Shown here: positions 8,942-18,516 of the stretch, piece after piece
How the letters are laid out: each line of letters begins with the position of its first letter
Position numbering within the stretch: the stretch's first letter is position 1
Origin: Chlamydiota bacterium
GTDB lineage: Bacteria; Chlamydiota; Chlamydiia; Chlamydiales; JABDDJ01
Direction of reading: 5' to 3'
NCBI GenBank assembly: GCA_013287645.1
Contig: JABDDJ010000015.1
Span: 1-45,971, forward strand
Length of the DNA stretch: 45,971 nt
The notes under the pieces: generated by a model
What the model saw: the letters and a program-made list of their open reading frames with translations, nothing else
Told to the model about the DNA's origin: nothing
The model's database searches: none
Program-made: the position numbers and the translations under genes

Positions 8942-11900
8942 ATGAATCCAACACAACTTAATTTATTAAACGACGTAGCACCGGAAACTCCTTGGTGGTC
9001 ATGGTTTTATTTACAAAATGATCAATTTACAAATGAAAAGCTAAGAACGCTAGCAAAGGCTTTTCCTAAATTATGGGATTTAGATAAAAGAGTTATTTTT
9101 AATAGAATCAAAGACAGACGCTATGAATTGGGAAGAGCATTATCAAGTTATTTTTTGAGCGCCTTTTTTTGGAGGATATTCTCTTCACTTACTCCAGAGA
9201 AAATTGTTGATCGTACCAGTAAATTTGACAAAGTCATAGCTGTGATGAGAGCTGCAACTGGTAGTCCAGCAGCTTACTTAGACCTCAATCAGCCTCTTGC
9301 ACATGAGTTTCCGGAACGCATTAGTCATCAACCATTGGAAACGATGCGTATAAATTTATTGTCTGGAGAAGTATTGGTTAAAGCAAATTGGTTTAGCAGC
9401 TCCTATTTTCTTATTTGGCATGACAAAGGGTATGAGAAAAATAGGAAAGTACTATGTAGTTCTACTAATGAATATGTGCGTAAATTATGTTTCATCAGAA
9501 TGGTGAATCAATTTAATGAGATTTTGTATGACGATGGAAAACCGAAAATACGTTTTGTAAAGGATGTGAAAGAATACTACGGTGTATATTCAAGGAAAAT
9601 TAGCAACTTTGATAGAAGCTTGCTCTATTTAGATTACAAAGGAGTTTTTCTTTATTACAATGATGGGATACAGCGGCTCGAAGATAAGTCGCACGATCTA
9701 GAAATAAATCATCTTGCTAATCTTTCCATTCTTATTACTACGTTTCTTGACCATGTCAATGACCATCAAACAATTAAAACTAAATTAAAAAAGAAATTTA
9801 AAGGTTATTTTTTTAGTTCGGATACTCCAACAAAAATAAACAAACTTGATATTGGAGTCTATTTAAAAGATAACAGACAGCAGCAGGTAGGAGTTATTTT
9901 ACCTGATAGGATCGATACCTATTCCTACGATCAATTAAATGTAACGGCTATGGATCTACAAAATGAACAAGCAAAAATCATTGAAGACCTACTTAAACCT
10001 TTAAAGGGTCGGATTATTTTTAAAAGCTTTGACGATACATTTCTTGAGGTGCGTACTTTGGTCCTTTCGCCTGTTGGTGTTAAATTTAAAACTCTATTGA
10101 TTCCCTATAGAGAATGCTCTGATCAACAGCTTGATACCTTTCTAGAACCTTTATATACTAAAGAGGCTATCCAGGAATTTCAATCCTTGATTATCAGTTT
10201 TGATTTTAGAGAAGAAGAGACCCATGAGTTTCTGAGCATCCTTCCTCCCGATGATCAAATAGATGAAATGTGTCAACAAGTCAAACTTTTTGCCGAGAAA
10301 GTTAAGTCTTCTAAATATCTCTATGATCCTGAAAAGCAGTATAATCCTTTTGAAATTTCCATTGCAGTTGAAGAAATTCCAGGTGCAGAAATGCCGCGCA
10401 TTAACTATGTCTGGTATGATACTTATGGAGTCCTTGATTATCTTCCTTTGCCAGAACTATCAGAAAAATATCTTGATGATCACCGCCATATTAAAATAAA
10501 GATACTCCTCACAGAAACATTAAGCAAATTGACGTTAGAAAAAGAACAGTGGAATTTCAAATTTTTCTATACTATTAAAGCTGATTCTAAAAAAGAAGAG
10601 ATGTATGTCCATCTTAAATCTCTCGATGATGACCCTATTCTTCACAAATTGTCTGTTCATCCTGATCAAACTGTGGAAGATCTTTTTCAACAGGTTCATA
10701 CAATTCTTTTAGAACATCAACAGCTAATCAAAGATGAACTGAAAATAATATGCGTAGATCCGGGAACTGTTCCCTTTATGAATAAGTCTTCAGAAAAATC
10801 TCCTTGGCTAAAATTAAATGAAAATAAGGGACATGAAGTTCATTTTACTCATCCTTTAACAAATGAGCCTTATGTCATTAAGACAAGAGGAGTCTCCTTA
10901 AATTCCATTAGAAATGCCTTTAGTAAGTTGCTAAAAATCATCCAACTATATGACGCCTTGGAAGCTTTTATTGTTAAAGATAAGTCATTTCACATCTTGC
11001 AAATTCGATTTGACAATCCACGTCTATTTTCGCAAATTTGTCTCCAAGCCTTTAATCAAAACCCTAAAGCCAAGACTGCTGTCTTTGCAAAAGAAGAGGG
11101 CCTCAGCTATGCGGTCTATTATCGTAATCCACTCTTTAAAAATCGATTCTGTTTTGTAGAGATCCATTCGGTTGAAGAGATCGCAAGACAATTCAAAAAA
11201 ATCGATGAAAATATTGAAGAGATCAAACTATTTTCCCTAGGAGATGATCTCTTAAATAGAACTAGTCAGTTTACTCCTGAAACTATCCCTCCTATCGTTG
11301 AGGGTAAAGATATTCATGTCATAAAAAAATATCACAAGATGGTGAATTTCCAGGATCCTGAATCCCCTTTCTACATCAACCCTATCATGGGGACAACCCC
11401 TCTGAATCATCCAAAAACATATGCAAAAATTGAAGAATTTTATGCTCATGAAAAAGATAATAAACCACCAGTAGGTCTTTCCAATGACTCGCAAGAACTC
11501 AAAGCCTTCTACGATGCAATTCGCGCTTATTTAACGCAGATCATTGCGATCATCGATGAAACTCCCAATCAGCATGAAAAATTAGTGATTGCCATGCAAG
11601 TAGTAGAAGCTCTCTGCTATTGCTCTTGGCGCTGGGGAATGGCACTTTCTTCGCTCTATTCCGTATTAAAAGGATTATTGAAGGGAGCTAATTATGAGGA
11701 TTATCCCTTTGATCAAGTTTCGCTATCGTATGGAGATCTCTTAAAAGAGGGTACAGTTCATGAGATGGCTGTGGAGGTATATACCCCTAAAAACAGCCTG
11801 GAAGCTAGAAATTATGCAGAGGTTGGCATTCAAACAACTCATATTAAAAAAGCATTTGTGAAGTTCCTGCAAGAAAAGAATATTGTTGTCCCTAATTCAG

Positions 11901-12358
11901 CTATTGCACTGTTCAGTGACAAATTTGAGAAATATATTTTATTTAGTAATTATAGAACTCCACAAGAAGTTGAAGAGGGCTTTTACAATGTCCTAAATTC
12001 TCCCAGTCTGATTGACAACTATCATGAATGGTACAATAGAGATTTGAAAAATTTGTTTGATAAAGTCGGCTACCCTATCTACGATCTGCTGTTGGCATTT
12101 ATTGAACAGTTTGCTTTAAATCATCCCCTGCCCAATTCCTTTTGGAAACCAAATGTGCATGTGCAAAACATTGTGCTAACATGTAATAATCGCATAATAA
12201 AAAGCCCAGAGAATAAACGCCAAGCCTGTGCAGTTGTGCTAAATTATATGAATTTGCATAGCGATGAAGATCCCGATACATCTTTTCCCAAAGTCTTGAC
12301 GCGACAAGGCACCATTGCTGTCCTCCTAGCCCTCAAAAGCCTTAAGTTAAACAAATGA
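8942..12358 (+). CDS. Large orphan protein (1138 aa), unknown function
   Basis: A single long frame begins at ATG 8942 behind AGGAG (CAGGAGCC) and ends TGA 12356-12358. The product is soluble in character: no signal peptide, no clear transmembrane helix, no cysteine cluster. It is rich in Lys, Glu, Phe and Tyr. I recognise no domain. Visible landmarks are an aromatic N-terminus (ETPWWSWFYLQND), a segment SWRWGMALSSLYSVLKG in the C-terminal third and a conserved-looking HEMAVEVYTP soon after. The gene is AT-richer than the upstream core genes. It is enclosed by two copies of the same palindrome, the second beginning at its stop codon, which suggests a transferred cassette. A secreted effector is possible but unproven. 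Confidence 0.85.
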   Translation: MNPTQLNLLNDVAPETPWWSWFYLQNDQFTNEKLRTLAKAFPKLWDLDKRVIFNRIKDRRYELGRALSSYFLSAFFWRIFSSLTPEKIVDRTSKFDKVIAVMRAATGSPAAYLDLNQPLAHEFPERISHQPLETMRINLLSGEVLVKANWFSSSYFLIWHDKGYEKNRKVLCSSTNEYVRKLCFIRMVNQFNEILYDDGKPKIRFVKDVKEYYGVYSRKISNFDRSLLYLDYKGVFLYYNDGIQRLEDKSHDLEINHLANLSILITTFLDHVNDHQTIKTKLKKKFKGYFFSSDTPTKINKLDIGVYLKDNRQQQVGVILPDRIDTYSYDQLNVTAMDLQNEQAKIIEDLLKPLKGRIIFKSFDDTFLEVRTLVLSPVGVKFKTLLIPYRECSDQQLDTFLEPLYTKEAIQEFQSLIISFDFREEETHEFLSILPPDDQIDEMCQQVKLFAEKVKSSKYLYDPEKQYNPFEISIAVEEIPGAEMPRINYVWYDTYGVLDYLPLPELSEKYLDDHRHIKIKILLTETLSKLTLEKEQWNFKFFYTIKADSKKEEMYVHLKSLDDDPILHKLSVHPDQTVEDLFQQVHTILLEHQQLIKDELKIICVDPGTVPFMNKSSEKSPWLKLNENKGHEVHFTHPLTNEPYVIKTRGVSLNSIRNAFSKLLKIIQLYDALEAFIVKDKSFHILQIRFDNPRLFSQICLQAFNQNPKAKTAVFAKEEGLSYAVYYRNPLFKNRFCFVEIHSVEEIARQFKKIDENIEEIKLFSLGDDLLNRTSQFTPETIPPIVEGKDIHVIKKYHKMVNFQDPESPFYINPIMGTTPLNHPKTYAKIEEFYAHEKDNKPPVGLSNDSQELKAFYDAIRAYLTQIIAIIDETPNQHEKLVIAMQVVEALCYCSWRWGMALSSLYSVLKGLLKGANYEDYPFDQVSLSYGDLLKEGTVHEMAVEVYTPKNSLEARNYAEVGIQTTHIKKAFVKFLQEKNIVVPNSAIALFSDKFEKYILFSNYRTPQEVEEGFYNVLNSPSLIDNYHEWYNRDLKNLFDKVGYPIYDLLLAFIEQFALNHPLPNSFWKPNVHVQNIVLTCNNRIIKSPENKRQACAVVLNYMNLHSDEDPDTSFPKVLTRQGTIAVLLALKSLKLNK

Positions 12359-12488
12359 AATTAAACGCAAAGCCGCAAAGGCGCAAAGAAAAATTTTTAT
12401 ACATATAGTGTACCCCATTGTCTAGACAATGGGGTACACTATAGTGTTAAATTTTTTCTTTGCGCCTTTGCGGCTTTGCGTTTAATTT
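12358..12488. repeat. Long inverted repeat P2, right border of the 1138-aa gene
   Basis: The arms (about 66 and 65 nt) meet at CATTGTCTAGACAATG (centre 12423/12424), with a one-base length difference in the A/T part. Three NCGCAAAG words lie in each arm, and the central 40 bp match those of P1 almost exactly. The left end overlaps the TGA of the upstream gene, and the right end lies 12 nt from the stop of the converging kinase gene, so it could terminate transcription from both sides. Confidence 0.92.
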
Positions 12489-12500
12489 CTTCTTTCTTCA

Positions 12501-14717
12501 TTACGATGTGTATAGCTTTTGGATTTCTGCCAAGGATTTGCAAAAGTCTTCGTCAGAAGGAAATATTTTTTGATCGATAACAACTTTCTGCCAAGCTTCT
12601 TTCTTTTGCTCAATAGTCCCGGTTACCCAGATATCTTGAAAATCTGAGTCTACATAAAGCTTTTGATAAAGATTACGGCATGCTTCGAAAGTATCCCAAA
12701 CAAGCTGGAATGACATTTTATAGGCCTCTATTGTTTTAGCTAATTTGAGGAAGGCATTTTTTGTATTCTCTGACAATCCTGGCATAGCCTCCATCTGTTT
12801 AATACTCTCTTCGAGTGATAAAGGTGGTGAGCCATCCAATAGATGCATTAAGGACTGCAGTGTAGGTTCTTTTTTTAAGCTTTCGTTTTTAAAATCTTTT
12901 ATGGCTAAACTTAGATGATTTTGATGATTTTTCAAGTTTATATCATTAAGATCTTGAGTGACTCTCCAATACTCTGGGGATATTGTACTGGCTAAACTGA
13001 AAGCTAATCCAAACTGATCAACTGCCGGGGTGAAGAGACCCAGCCTTGATAACGCGTCCCAAACAAAATAATCTCCTGGATTGCCTACACCCATTTCGCG
13101 AGCAAAATCAAAATCGCCTAAGTAGCCCTCAATTTCTTTTTTATTCTTTACAAGGATATTTGCTGCCTTAAGATCGCGATGAATACATCCCTCATTATGA
13201 AGTGTTTGAACAGCTTCACTTACATGCGAGAGCACCCTTAAAGCATCCTCAAAAGTAAATTCTTTAGTTCCAGAATTTTTACTAAGTCCAAGAGGTATTA
13301 GTTTGATAGCTGATGCAAAATGTAAATCAGCGTTGTAAAAGGTCTGGTTCCATTCCGGAAGTACTTTAGAACCATCTGCGCTAGGAGTTCTTAATACAGG
13401 AAGCTCAGCAATATGGACTCCTTTAACTTTTTCAAGGATTTTCTGTTGAATTTCAAGACCCTGAATAATTTTAGGTATACTTTCTTTGGCTGTAGGCACA
13501 AATATAATACGAGGATCGTAAATTCCTTTTCGCTCTCCTTTTTCTAGATGAAAAGGAATTTCAAAAGAATGTGTTCCATGAACGAATTTTAAGGCACCTC
13601 TTCCCAACAAAGATTGATCGTTGAGTTCTGACATCTTTAGTTTTATTTCTTTTCCATCTGATGACATCTCTAACCAGCAATTATGTTTAAAGGAGAACTC
13701 TCTAGACTTCTCATACTGCTCTCTTGAGAAGACCGGATAGGTATACTTTGTATCGATAGCGACTCGAACGCTTTTTCCTTTGTACTTGTCAGGTTCACTT
13801 ACCATCGTATTTATTTCACGACAGATGGCTCGAGAAATATCCATGATTTCATCATCTGTGTAATCATTCGCTTTAAGCTGCTCTTGAAGTAGAGGATAAA
13901 TCTGTAATGGCAGTACGATATTTTCTCTCGTTTGGATACCTTTTCTAATAGCATCCATTTTTGCTGCAGCCAGTTCATAATCAGAGCATGCTGTCATAGA
14001 CTGAGGAAGGAGTTTTTCACTTTGCAGTTTTTTGATTAGCTCTTTAACATTTGCAGCTTTGATAGTATTACAAATGAGTTGACCCTTAGCGTCTTCAACA
14101 AAATTTAAGCTTTGAGGACCTTTTTCAGAGTTAAAATGAATGGAATATTGATTTTGACTTTCGCCTCTCGAAATAAAATAAGCACCAGTATAAAATTTCT
14201 TTAGATAACTAGAGGTATCTTGTGAAGGAATTTCTTTAAATGCTGGCACTTGTGTCTTAATGAATTCTTTCTGGTATTCCAAGGTTTTATTTATCAATAC
14301 TTCTCTAAATTCTGGGGGAATGGATGCATTTTTTTGAAGCTCATTAACGAGTGCATTAAATTTATCCATTTTATCTAAACTATTTCTTTCATTGAGTAGA
14401 TTAGTCAACTTTTCCAAAGTGACATGCGTATTTTCAAAGAAAGATCGCAAATTGTTTAGGTTAGCACTCACAGTTTCTAGAGATTTTGGTGTCTCAATCC
14501 AAAGAGCAAGAGTTTTTATTGTAGGCTGCAATTCTTTAACTGATTTAAGAATATTTTGTATCTCTTGAGAATTTAAACGCGCATATGTTTGTTTATCAGC
14601 TAAGAGATAGTCTATTTCTAACTTTGTGAGGGAAGTTTCGATTAACTTTAAATGGTCTTCCATTTCTTTGGCTAGCTCTTGCCTCTTCGTGACGATTTCT
14701 TGGAATAGCTTTTTCAA
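12501..14717 (-). CDS. Protein kinase-like protein, C-terminal part of a frameshifted gene
   Basis: The frame holds 738 codons, starting from a TTG with no convincing RBS, so it is better read as the continuation of the 14596-15420 frame. It contains a degenerate IQ-like segment (AIRKGIQTRENIV), a Gly-rich-loop-like LLGRGALKFVH, the catalytic loop HRDLKAANIL near residue 513 and DFDFA (in place of DFG) near residue 535. It aligns along its whole length with the two kinases upstream on the same strand. Restoring one frame at an A5 run (14710-14714) would give a protein of about 970 residues, close to its siblings (1013 and 1031). Whether a product is made is unknown. Confidence 0.8.
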   Translation of the reverse strand: MKKLFQEIVTKRQELAKEMEDHLKLIETSLTKLEIDYLLADKQTYARLNSQEIQNILKSVKELQPTIKTLALWIETPKSLETVSANLNNLRSFFENTHVTLEKLTNLLNERNSLDKMDKFNALVNELQKNASIPPEFREVLINKTLEYQKEFIKTQVPAFKEIPSQDTSSYLKKFYTGAYFISRGESQNQYSIHFNSEKGPQSLNFVEDAKGQLICNTIKAANVKELIKKLQSEKLLPQSMTACSDYELAAAKMDAIRKGIQTRENIVLPLQIYPLLQEQLKANDYTDDEIMDISRAICREINTMVSEPDKYKGKSVRVAIDTKYTYPVFSREQYEKSREFSFKHNCWLEMSSDGKEIKLKMSELNDQSLLGRGALKFVHGTHSFEIPFHLEKGERKGIYDPRIIFVPTAKESIPKIIQGLEIQQKILEKVKGVHIAELPVLRTPSADGSKVLPEWNQTFYNADLHFASAIKLIPLGLSKNSGTKEFTFEDALRVLSHVSEAVQTLHNEGCIHRDLKAANILVKNKKEIEGYLGDFDFAREMGVGNPGDYFVWDALSRLGLFTPAVDQFGLAFSLASTISPEYWRVTQDLNDINLKNHQNHLSLAIKDFKNESLKKEPTLQSLMHLLDGSPPLSLEESIKQMEAMPGLSENTKNAFLKLAKTIEAYKMSFQLVWDTFEACRNLYQKLYVDSDFQDIWVTGTIEQKKEAWQKVVIDQKIFPSDEDFCKSLAEIQKLYTS

Positions 14718-15420
14718 ATTCTACATAGTTCTTTAGGTTTCTTCCCAAATCTGCAAAGTTATCTTGAGCTAATTTATGCGTAAATGCCTGCTTAACAGCA
14801 TGATCAATCTCTTCTTTTTGCGATTTATCTCTGGTGGAATTGCGCAGTTCAATTAAATCTTTAGCATTAAAAGAAGCTAGTTTCTCTTTTAAAGAGGTGT
14901 AGAATTTCAACAGATCATCGACCTTTTCTGCCTCTTTGGATGTCTCTTTCCCTATCTGCTTAAGGCCTTCTGCGATTCCATCAACAACGAGAGCTATCTT
15001 CTCTTGTTGTTTTCTCTCTTCTGCATTAGGAGTTTCAAGTACCTTTGCATTTTCTTTGATCAAATCTATTTCAGAATCAATACGCTTTTTTAGATCTGTT
15101 AAAATAGAAATTTTTTCATCTAAGGATTGGCTACTTTTAATTTTTGTAAAAGCCTCTTTTTTCTCTTTTTCAAGATTATTAACAGATTTGGATAGATCAT
15201 TAGCTAATATGTTTTTAATTTCAGTTTTAGAATAGGGCACATAACCTAACTTAGTAGGATCATAGTTAAATTTTTGTAAGTCAGAATACTTATCAACTTT
15301 AACCATTTTTCCAGATGACATATTAAAATAATAAACACTTGAAGATTTATCTTTTATTGAATCAACTAAATTATCAGTTGATATGGAGACAGAACCCTGT
15401 ATTGTTTCAGATTCGCCCAT
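14596..15420 (-). CDS. N-terminal part of the frameshifted kinase paralog
   Basis: This 274-codon frame starts MGESETIQGSVSISTDNLVD and matches the N-terminus of the 1031-residue kinase: both have a Y-Y/F-N-V/M segment with K-M-V-K, then EIKNILA, then K-I-D/S-L-L-I/T-L-K-x-K-I-E/D-S/N-E. It is helical and coiled-coil rich. Homology stops near 14714, after NYVEFEK; the last 40 or so residues (RNRHEEARASQRNG and beyond) are Arg-rich out-of-frame translation. The homologous sequence continues in the other frame from 14717 down. Hence this is a 5' fragment of one gene split by a single-base indel, a sequencing error, or less likely a slippery site. Confidence 0.8.
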   Translation of the reverse strand: MGESETIQGSVSISTDNLVDSIKDKSSSVYYFNMSSGKMVKVDKYSDLQKFNYDPTKLGYVPYSKTEIKNILANDLSKSVNNLEKEKKEAFTKIKSSQSLDEKISILTDLKKRIDSEIDLIKENAKVLETPNAEERKQQEKIALVVDGIAEGLKQIGKETSKEAEKVDDLLKFYTSLKEKLASFNAKDLIELRNSTRDKSQKEEIDHAVKQAFTHKLAQDNFADLGRNLKNYVEFEKAIPRNRHEEARASQRNGRPFKVNRNFPHKVRNRLSLS

Positions 15421-15446
15421 ATAAAACCTATAGAACTTTTTTTTAA

Positions 15447-18400
15447 TTACGACTTTAATCTTTGCTTAATGGCTTCTAGCTCTTCGCAAAATTGTGTAGT
15501 AGAAGGGAAAATTCCTGAGTCGTTAATGTATTTCCATATTTCTTGTTTTTCTTCTAGGGTACCTGTATCAAAAATTTTCTTTATATCCGGTCTTTGTTTC
15601 ATAAAGTTGTCTAGATTTTGTGTAGATTCAAGCGTTTTCCAAACCAAATCAAAGGATTCTTCTACAGCAACTCTTTGTTTATAGTATTGTAGAAAAGTTT
15701 GTTTTGTTTCTGGAGAGGCAATTGGGTCATTCTTTACCATGTTTTCGACTGCTTGCGAATATTTTTGAGTGTATTGGTTTGTTAACTTGACAAGACGGCT
15801 TAACTCTTCACGTTTACTTTTATCTGCTTTTGATATCCATTTCTTTTCTAGTTGGCTAAGGGCTTTATTTTTTTTCTCATTATGAATGACAAAATCAAAC
15901 TGCTCGCTTAACTTGGGGTTTCCATTCAAATCTGTTGGAACGAAATCATAGGGAGAATAAATAGATGCTCCTAATGCCAATGCCAAATCAAACACATCTA
16001 CACTTGGAGTGAAACAACCTGTACGGCCTAAGGGATCAAAATAGTCATAGTCCCAAAACTTGTCACTGAACCCTATTTGAGTAGCTAGATCAAAATCATT
16101 TAGATATCCGTGATTATCTTTTACAAGAATATTTTGTGTTTTCAGATCTCTGTGAACGTATCCTTTAGCATGCATTGATTCTGCAGCCCTAGCCACATTT
16201 GAAACTACTTCTAAAGAGTTTTCTAAAGTAAAAGCCTGTGTAGGTGCATTTTTGTCAAAACCAAGAGGTACTGAACCATTTTCTACCGCATCCAAAAGAT
16301 CGGAATTATACCATCGGATTTTCAGTTCAAAAGGCCTTGGCTCAGAAGGATCTGCACTCTCTGTTCTTTCCTGGGGAAGTTCGACAATATAGATTCCAGG
16401 TTCCTTAAGCATTTCTCCTTGAATGTATAGACCAACTTTGATCTCTTCCTCTTTATTTTTAAATGTTTGGGAATTCGGTTGTGCGACATAAAGGACATAA
16501 GGGTCATAGGTGCCCTTGCGTTCACCTTGTTCTAAATGGAACGGTATTTCAAATGAGTGGGCCTTATGAACTATTTTAAATCCTCCTTCACGCAATTTGG
16601 ACTTAAACTCTATTTCTGACATCAGAAGTTTGATCTCTTTTCCATCTGGAGACATCTCTAGCCAACAGTTATGTTTAGCTTTTAATTCGCCGGTATCATT
16701 GGTAAAAACCGGTACTTGGTAAATCTGCCCAAGTGGTACGCGAACACTTTTTCCTTTGTATTTAGCAGGGTTAGTCGACATCTCGTTCAATTCGCGACAG
16801 ATTGCACGGCTGATATCTTTGACATCAGCCATTGTGTATCCATCACTTAGAAGTTGATCTTTCATTAAAGGTATAATCTGATTGGGAAGAACAACAACAT
16901 CTCGGGTTTTTTTACCTCTCCATGCTGCAGCTATTTTTGCTTGTGCAGCTTCATAGGTTGCGCAGGAAGTCATCTGTTTAGGAAGTACATTTTGACTTTG
17001 CAATTTCTGGATAAATTCTTTGACTGTGGAAGCTTCGATTGTTTGATTATTATCATTATAAATCAGTTGACCATTCTTATTTTCAGCAAAAGTGAGAGTT
17101 TGAGAGCCCTCTTTTGTATTATAATGGATGCTGAATTGATTAGGGTTTGAACCATTCGAGATAAAGTAAGCGCCTTCTCTAAAAGGTTCTAGATATTTTG
17201 CTGCGTCGTTTGGTAAAATATTTTTATACTCTGGAAACTGCTTTTCTATTAATTGTTTTTGAGAATTAACTGTATCTTTTAGAATTATTTCTTTTTGTTC
17301 AGGAACTAAATTAATATTTTTTCGAACATTATCAGCTAATTCAAATAATTTATTTAATTTACCTAAACAATTTTTTTCATTGGATATCTTTTTAAAAGCA
17401 AGGTGAGGATTATTGAGCCGTATCTGAATATTTATATTTTTTAAAAGTAGATTCCATTTAGGATCTTTTAAACTATCGATATGATTGGATAGGCTTTCTA
17501 AAGAGGAGTTTATTTTATCAAGTTGATTAAGTGCGTTATTGATTCTCTCACGATCACCTGATATGAAAGCCTTAGAAACCTCATCTCGCGCTTGTTCATT
17601 TTTTTTGCTTAATGCCTGATTAAAGGTTGTATAGTTGTTATCATAAAGCATTAACGAAGGAGTGCTATTAGCTTCAGATTTTAAGCTAATTAACATTTTA
17701 CCTACTTTATCGAAATTTCCTTGATCGATATTATCTTGAATAGCTTGAGTGTATTCGGCATGGATTTGATTATAATTATCGTCAAGACTTTGGTTTTGAT
17801 CTGAATAAGAATTGACTAAGTTAGTTATCAATTTGCTAGCTTTTTCGAAATTATTAGTACTTAAACTATCTTTAAGTTCATTATGAAATTGGTCGACTAA
17901 TACCTTGATTGACGCGTTAATTAACTTTTGCTGCGTCTCATCTTTGGTTTCATTTTTTAACTTTATTAGATCTATAATGAAATTATAATCTGATGAACTT
18001 TCAAATTTATTAACCCTATTATCAATTTTTGTATAAATTGCTAACGCTTTAGTGTAAAATGCTAATCCTTCTTCTACTTTATCTTTCTCTTGTGTTCTGC
18101 TTGCTTCAGTTGAATATAGCTTTTGTCTTATAATTTCAATTTTATTTTCAGTCCCTTTATGTAATTTTTTTTCTGAACCTTTAGTTTTTAAAATATCTTG
18201 TCCTGATTTAATAGCATTTAATTCAACTTCTATGTCATTTTTTAAACTTTTAAGGTTTTCAATTTTGTCTTTTAACGACATCTGTGCAGAATTAATATTA
18301 TTAAATCTTGCATGATCAGTTGGTTTAAATTCTGTTTGTAGTTTATTTGCAAATTCTAATTTCGACTTTATATCTAATTTATTACCTGATTTTCCAGTAA

Positions 18401-18488
18401 GAGCAATTTTTGCTTTAGTAAGATTGCTTTTAACATTACTAAAAAGTTCATTAAATCTAAAGGGTGATCCGCCGCCTACTAACGACAT
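15447..18488 (-). CDS. Eukaryotic-type Ser/Thr protein kinase-like protein (1013 aa)
   Basis: ATG 18488 (MSLVGGGSPF) is chosen because AGAGGTG lies 5 nt upstream; the frame is open to TTG 18506. The N-terminal half is coiled coil. A degenerate IQ-like site (IAAAWRGKKTRDVVV) lies at about residues 525-540. A Gly-rich-loop-like LREGGFKIVHKA follows, then the kinase C-lobe: HRDLKTQNILV near residue 779 and NDFDLA near 798, with TPSVDVFDLALAL taking the APE-D region. Catalytic Asp and Asn are present, DFG is DFD, and the ATP-binding Lys is not obvious. It is the middle of three tandem paralogs about 27 nt apart and presumably a cytosolic or secreted kinase; the substrate is unknown. Confidence 0.87.
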   Translation of the reverse strand: MSLVGGGSPFRFNELFSNVKSNLTKAKIALTGKSGNKLDIKSKLEFANKLQTEFKPTDHARFNNINSAQMSLKDKIENLKSLKNDIEVELNAIKSGQDILKTKGSEKKLHKGTENKIEIIRQKLYSTEASRTQEKDKVEEGLAFYTKALAIYTKIDNRVNKFESSSDYNFIIDLIKLKNETKDETQQKLINASIKVLVDQFHNELKDSLSTNNFEKASKLITNLVNSYSDQNQSLDDNYNQIHAEYTQAIQDNIDQGNFDKVGKMLISLKSEANSTPSLMLYDNNYTTFNQALSKKNEQARDEVSKAFISGDRERINNALNQLDKINSSLESLSNHIDSLKDPKWNLLLKNINIQIRLNNPHLAFKKISNEKNCLGKLNKLFELADNVRKNINLVPEQKEIILKDTVNSQKQLIEKQFPEYKNILPNDAAKYLEPFREGAYFISNGSNPNQFSIHYNTKEGSQTLTFAENKNGQLIYNDNNQTIEASTVKEFIQKLQSQNVLPKQMTSCATYEAAQAKIAAAWRGKKTRDVVVLPNQIIPLMKDQLLSDGYTMADVKDISRAICRELNEMSTNPAKYKGKSVRVPLGQIYQVPVFTNDTGELKAKHNCWLEMSPDGKEIKLLMSEIEFKSKLREGGFKIVHKAHSFEIPFHLEQGERKGTYDPYVLYVAQPNSQTFKNKEEEIKVGLYIQGEMLKEPGIYIVELPQERTESADPSEPRPFELKIRWYNSDLLDAVENGSVPLGFDKNAPTQAFTLENSLEVVSNVARAAESMHAKGYVHRDLKTQNILVKDNHGYLNDFDLATQIGFSDKFWDYDYFDPLGRTGCFTPSVDVFDLALALGASIYSPYDFVPTDLNGNPKLSEQFDFVIHNEKKNKALSQLEKKWISKADKSKREELSRLVKLTNQYTQKYSQAVENMVKNDPIASPETKQTFLQYYKQRVAVEESFDLVWKTLESTQNLDNFMKQRPDIKKIFDTGTLEEKQEIWKYINDSGIFPSTTQFCEELEAIKQRLKS

Positions 18489-18516
18489 ATAAACACCTCT
18501 GTTCAATTAAAAAAAA

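Noticed and set aside
11580..11780. Possible similarity of the 1138-aa protein (SWRWGMALSSLYSVLKG region) to NEL-type bacterial ubiquitin ligases
   Set aside because: The Cys-x-x-x-Arg pattern is too short, and the other conserved acidic and Arg residues of that family could not be placed.
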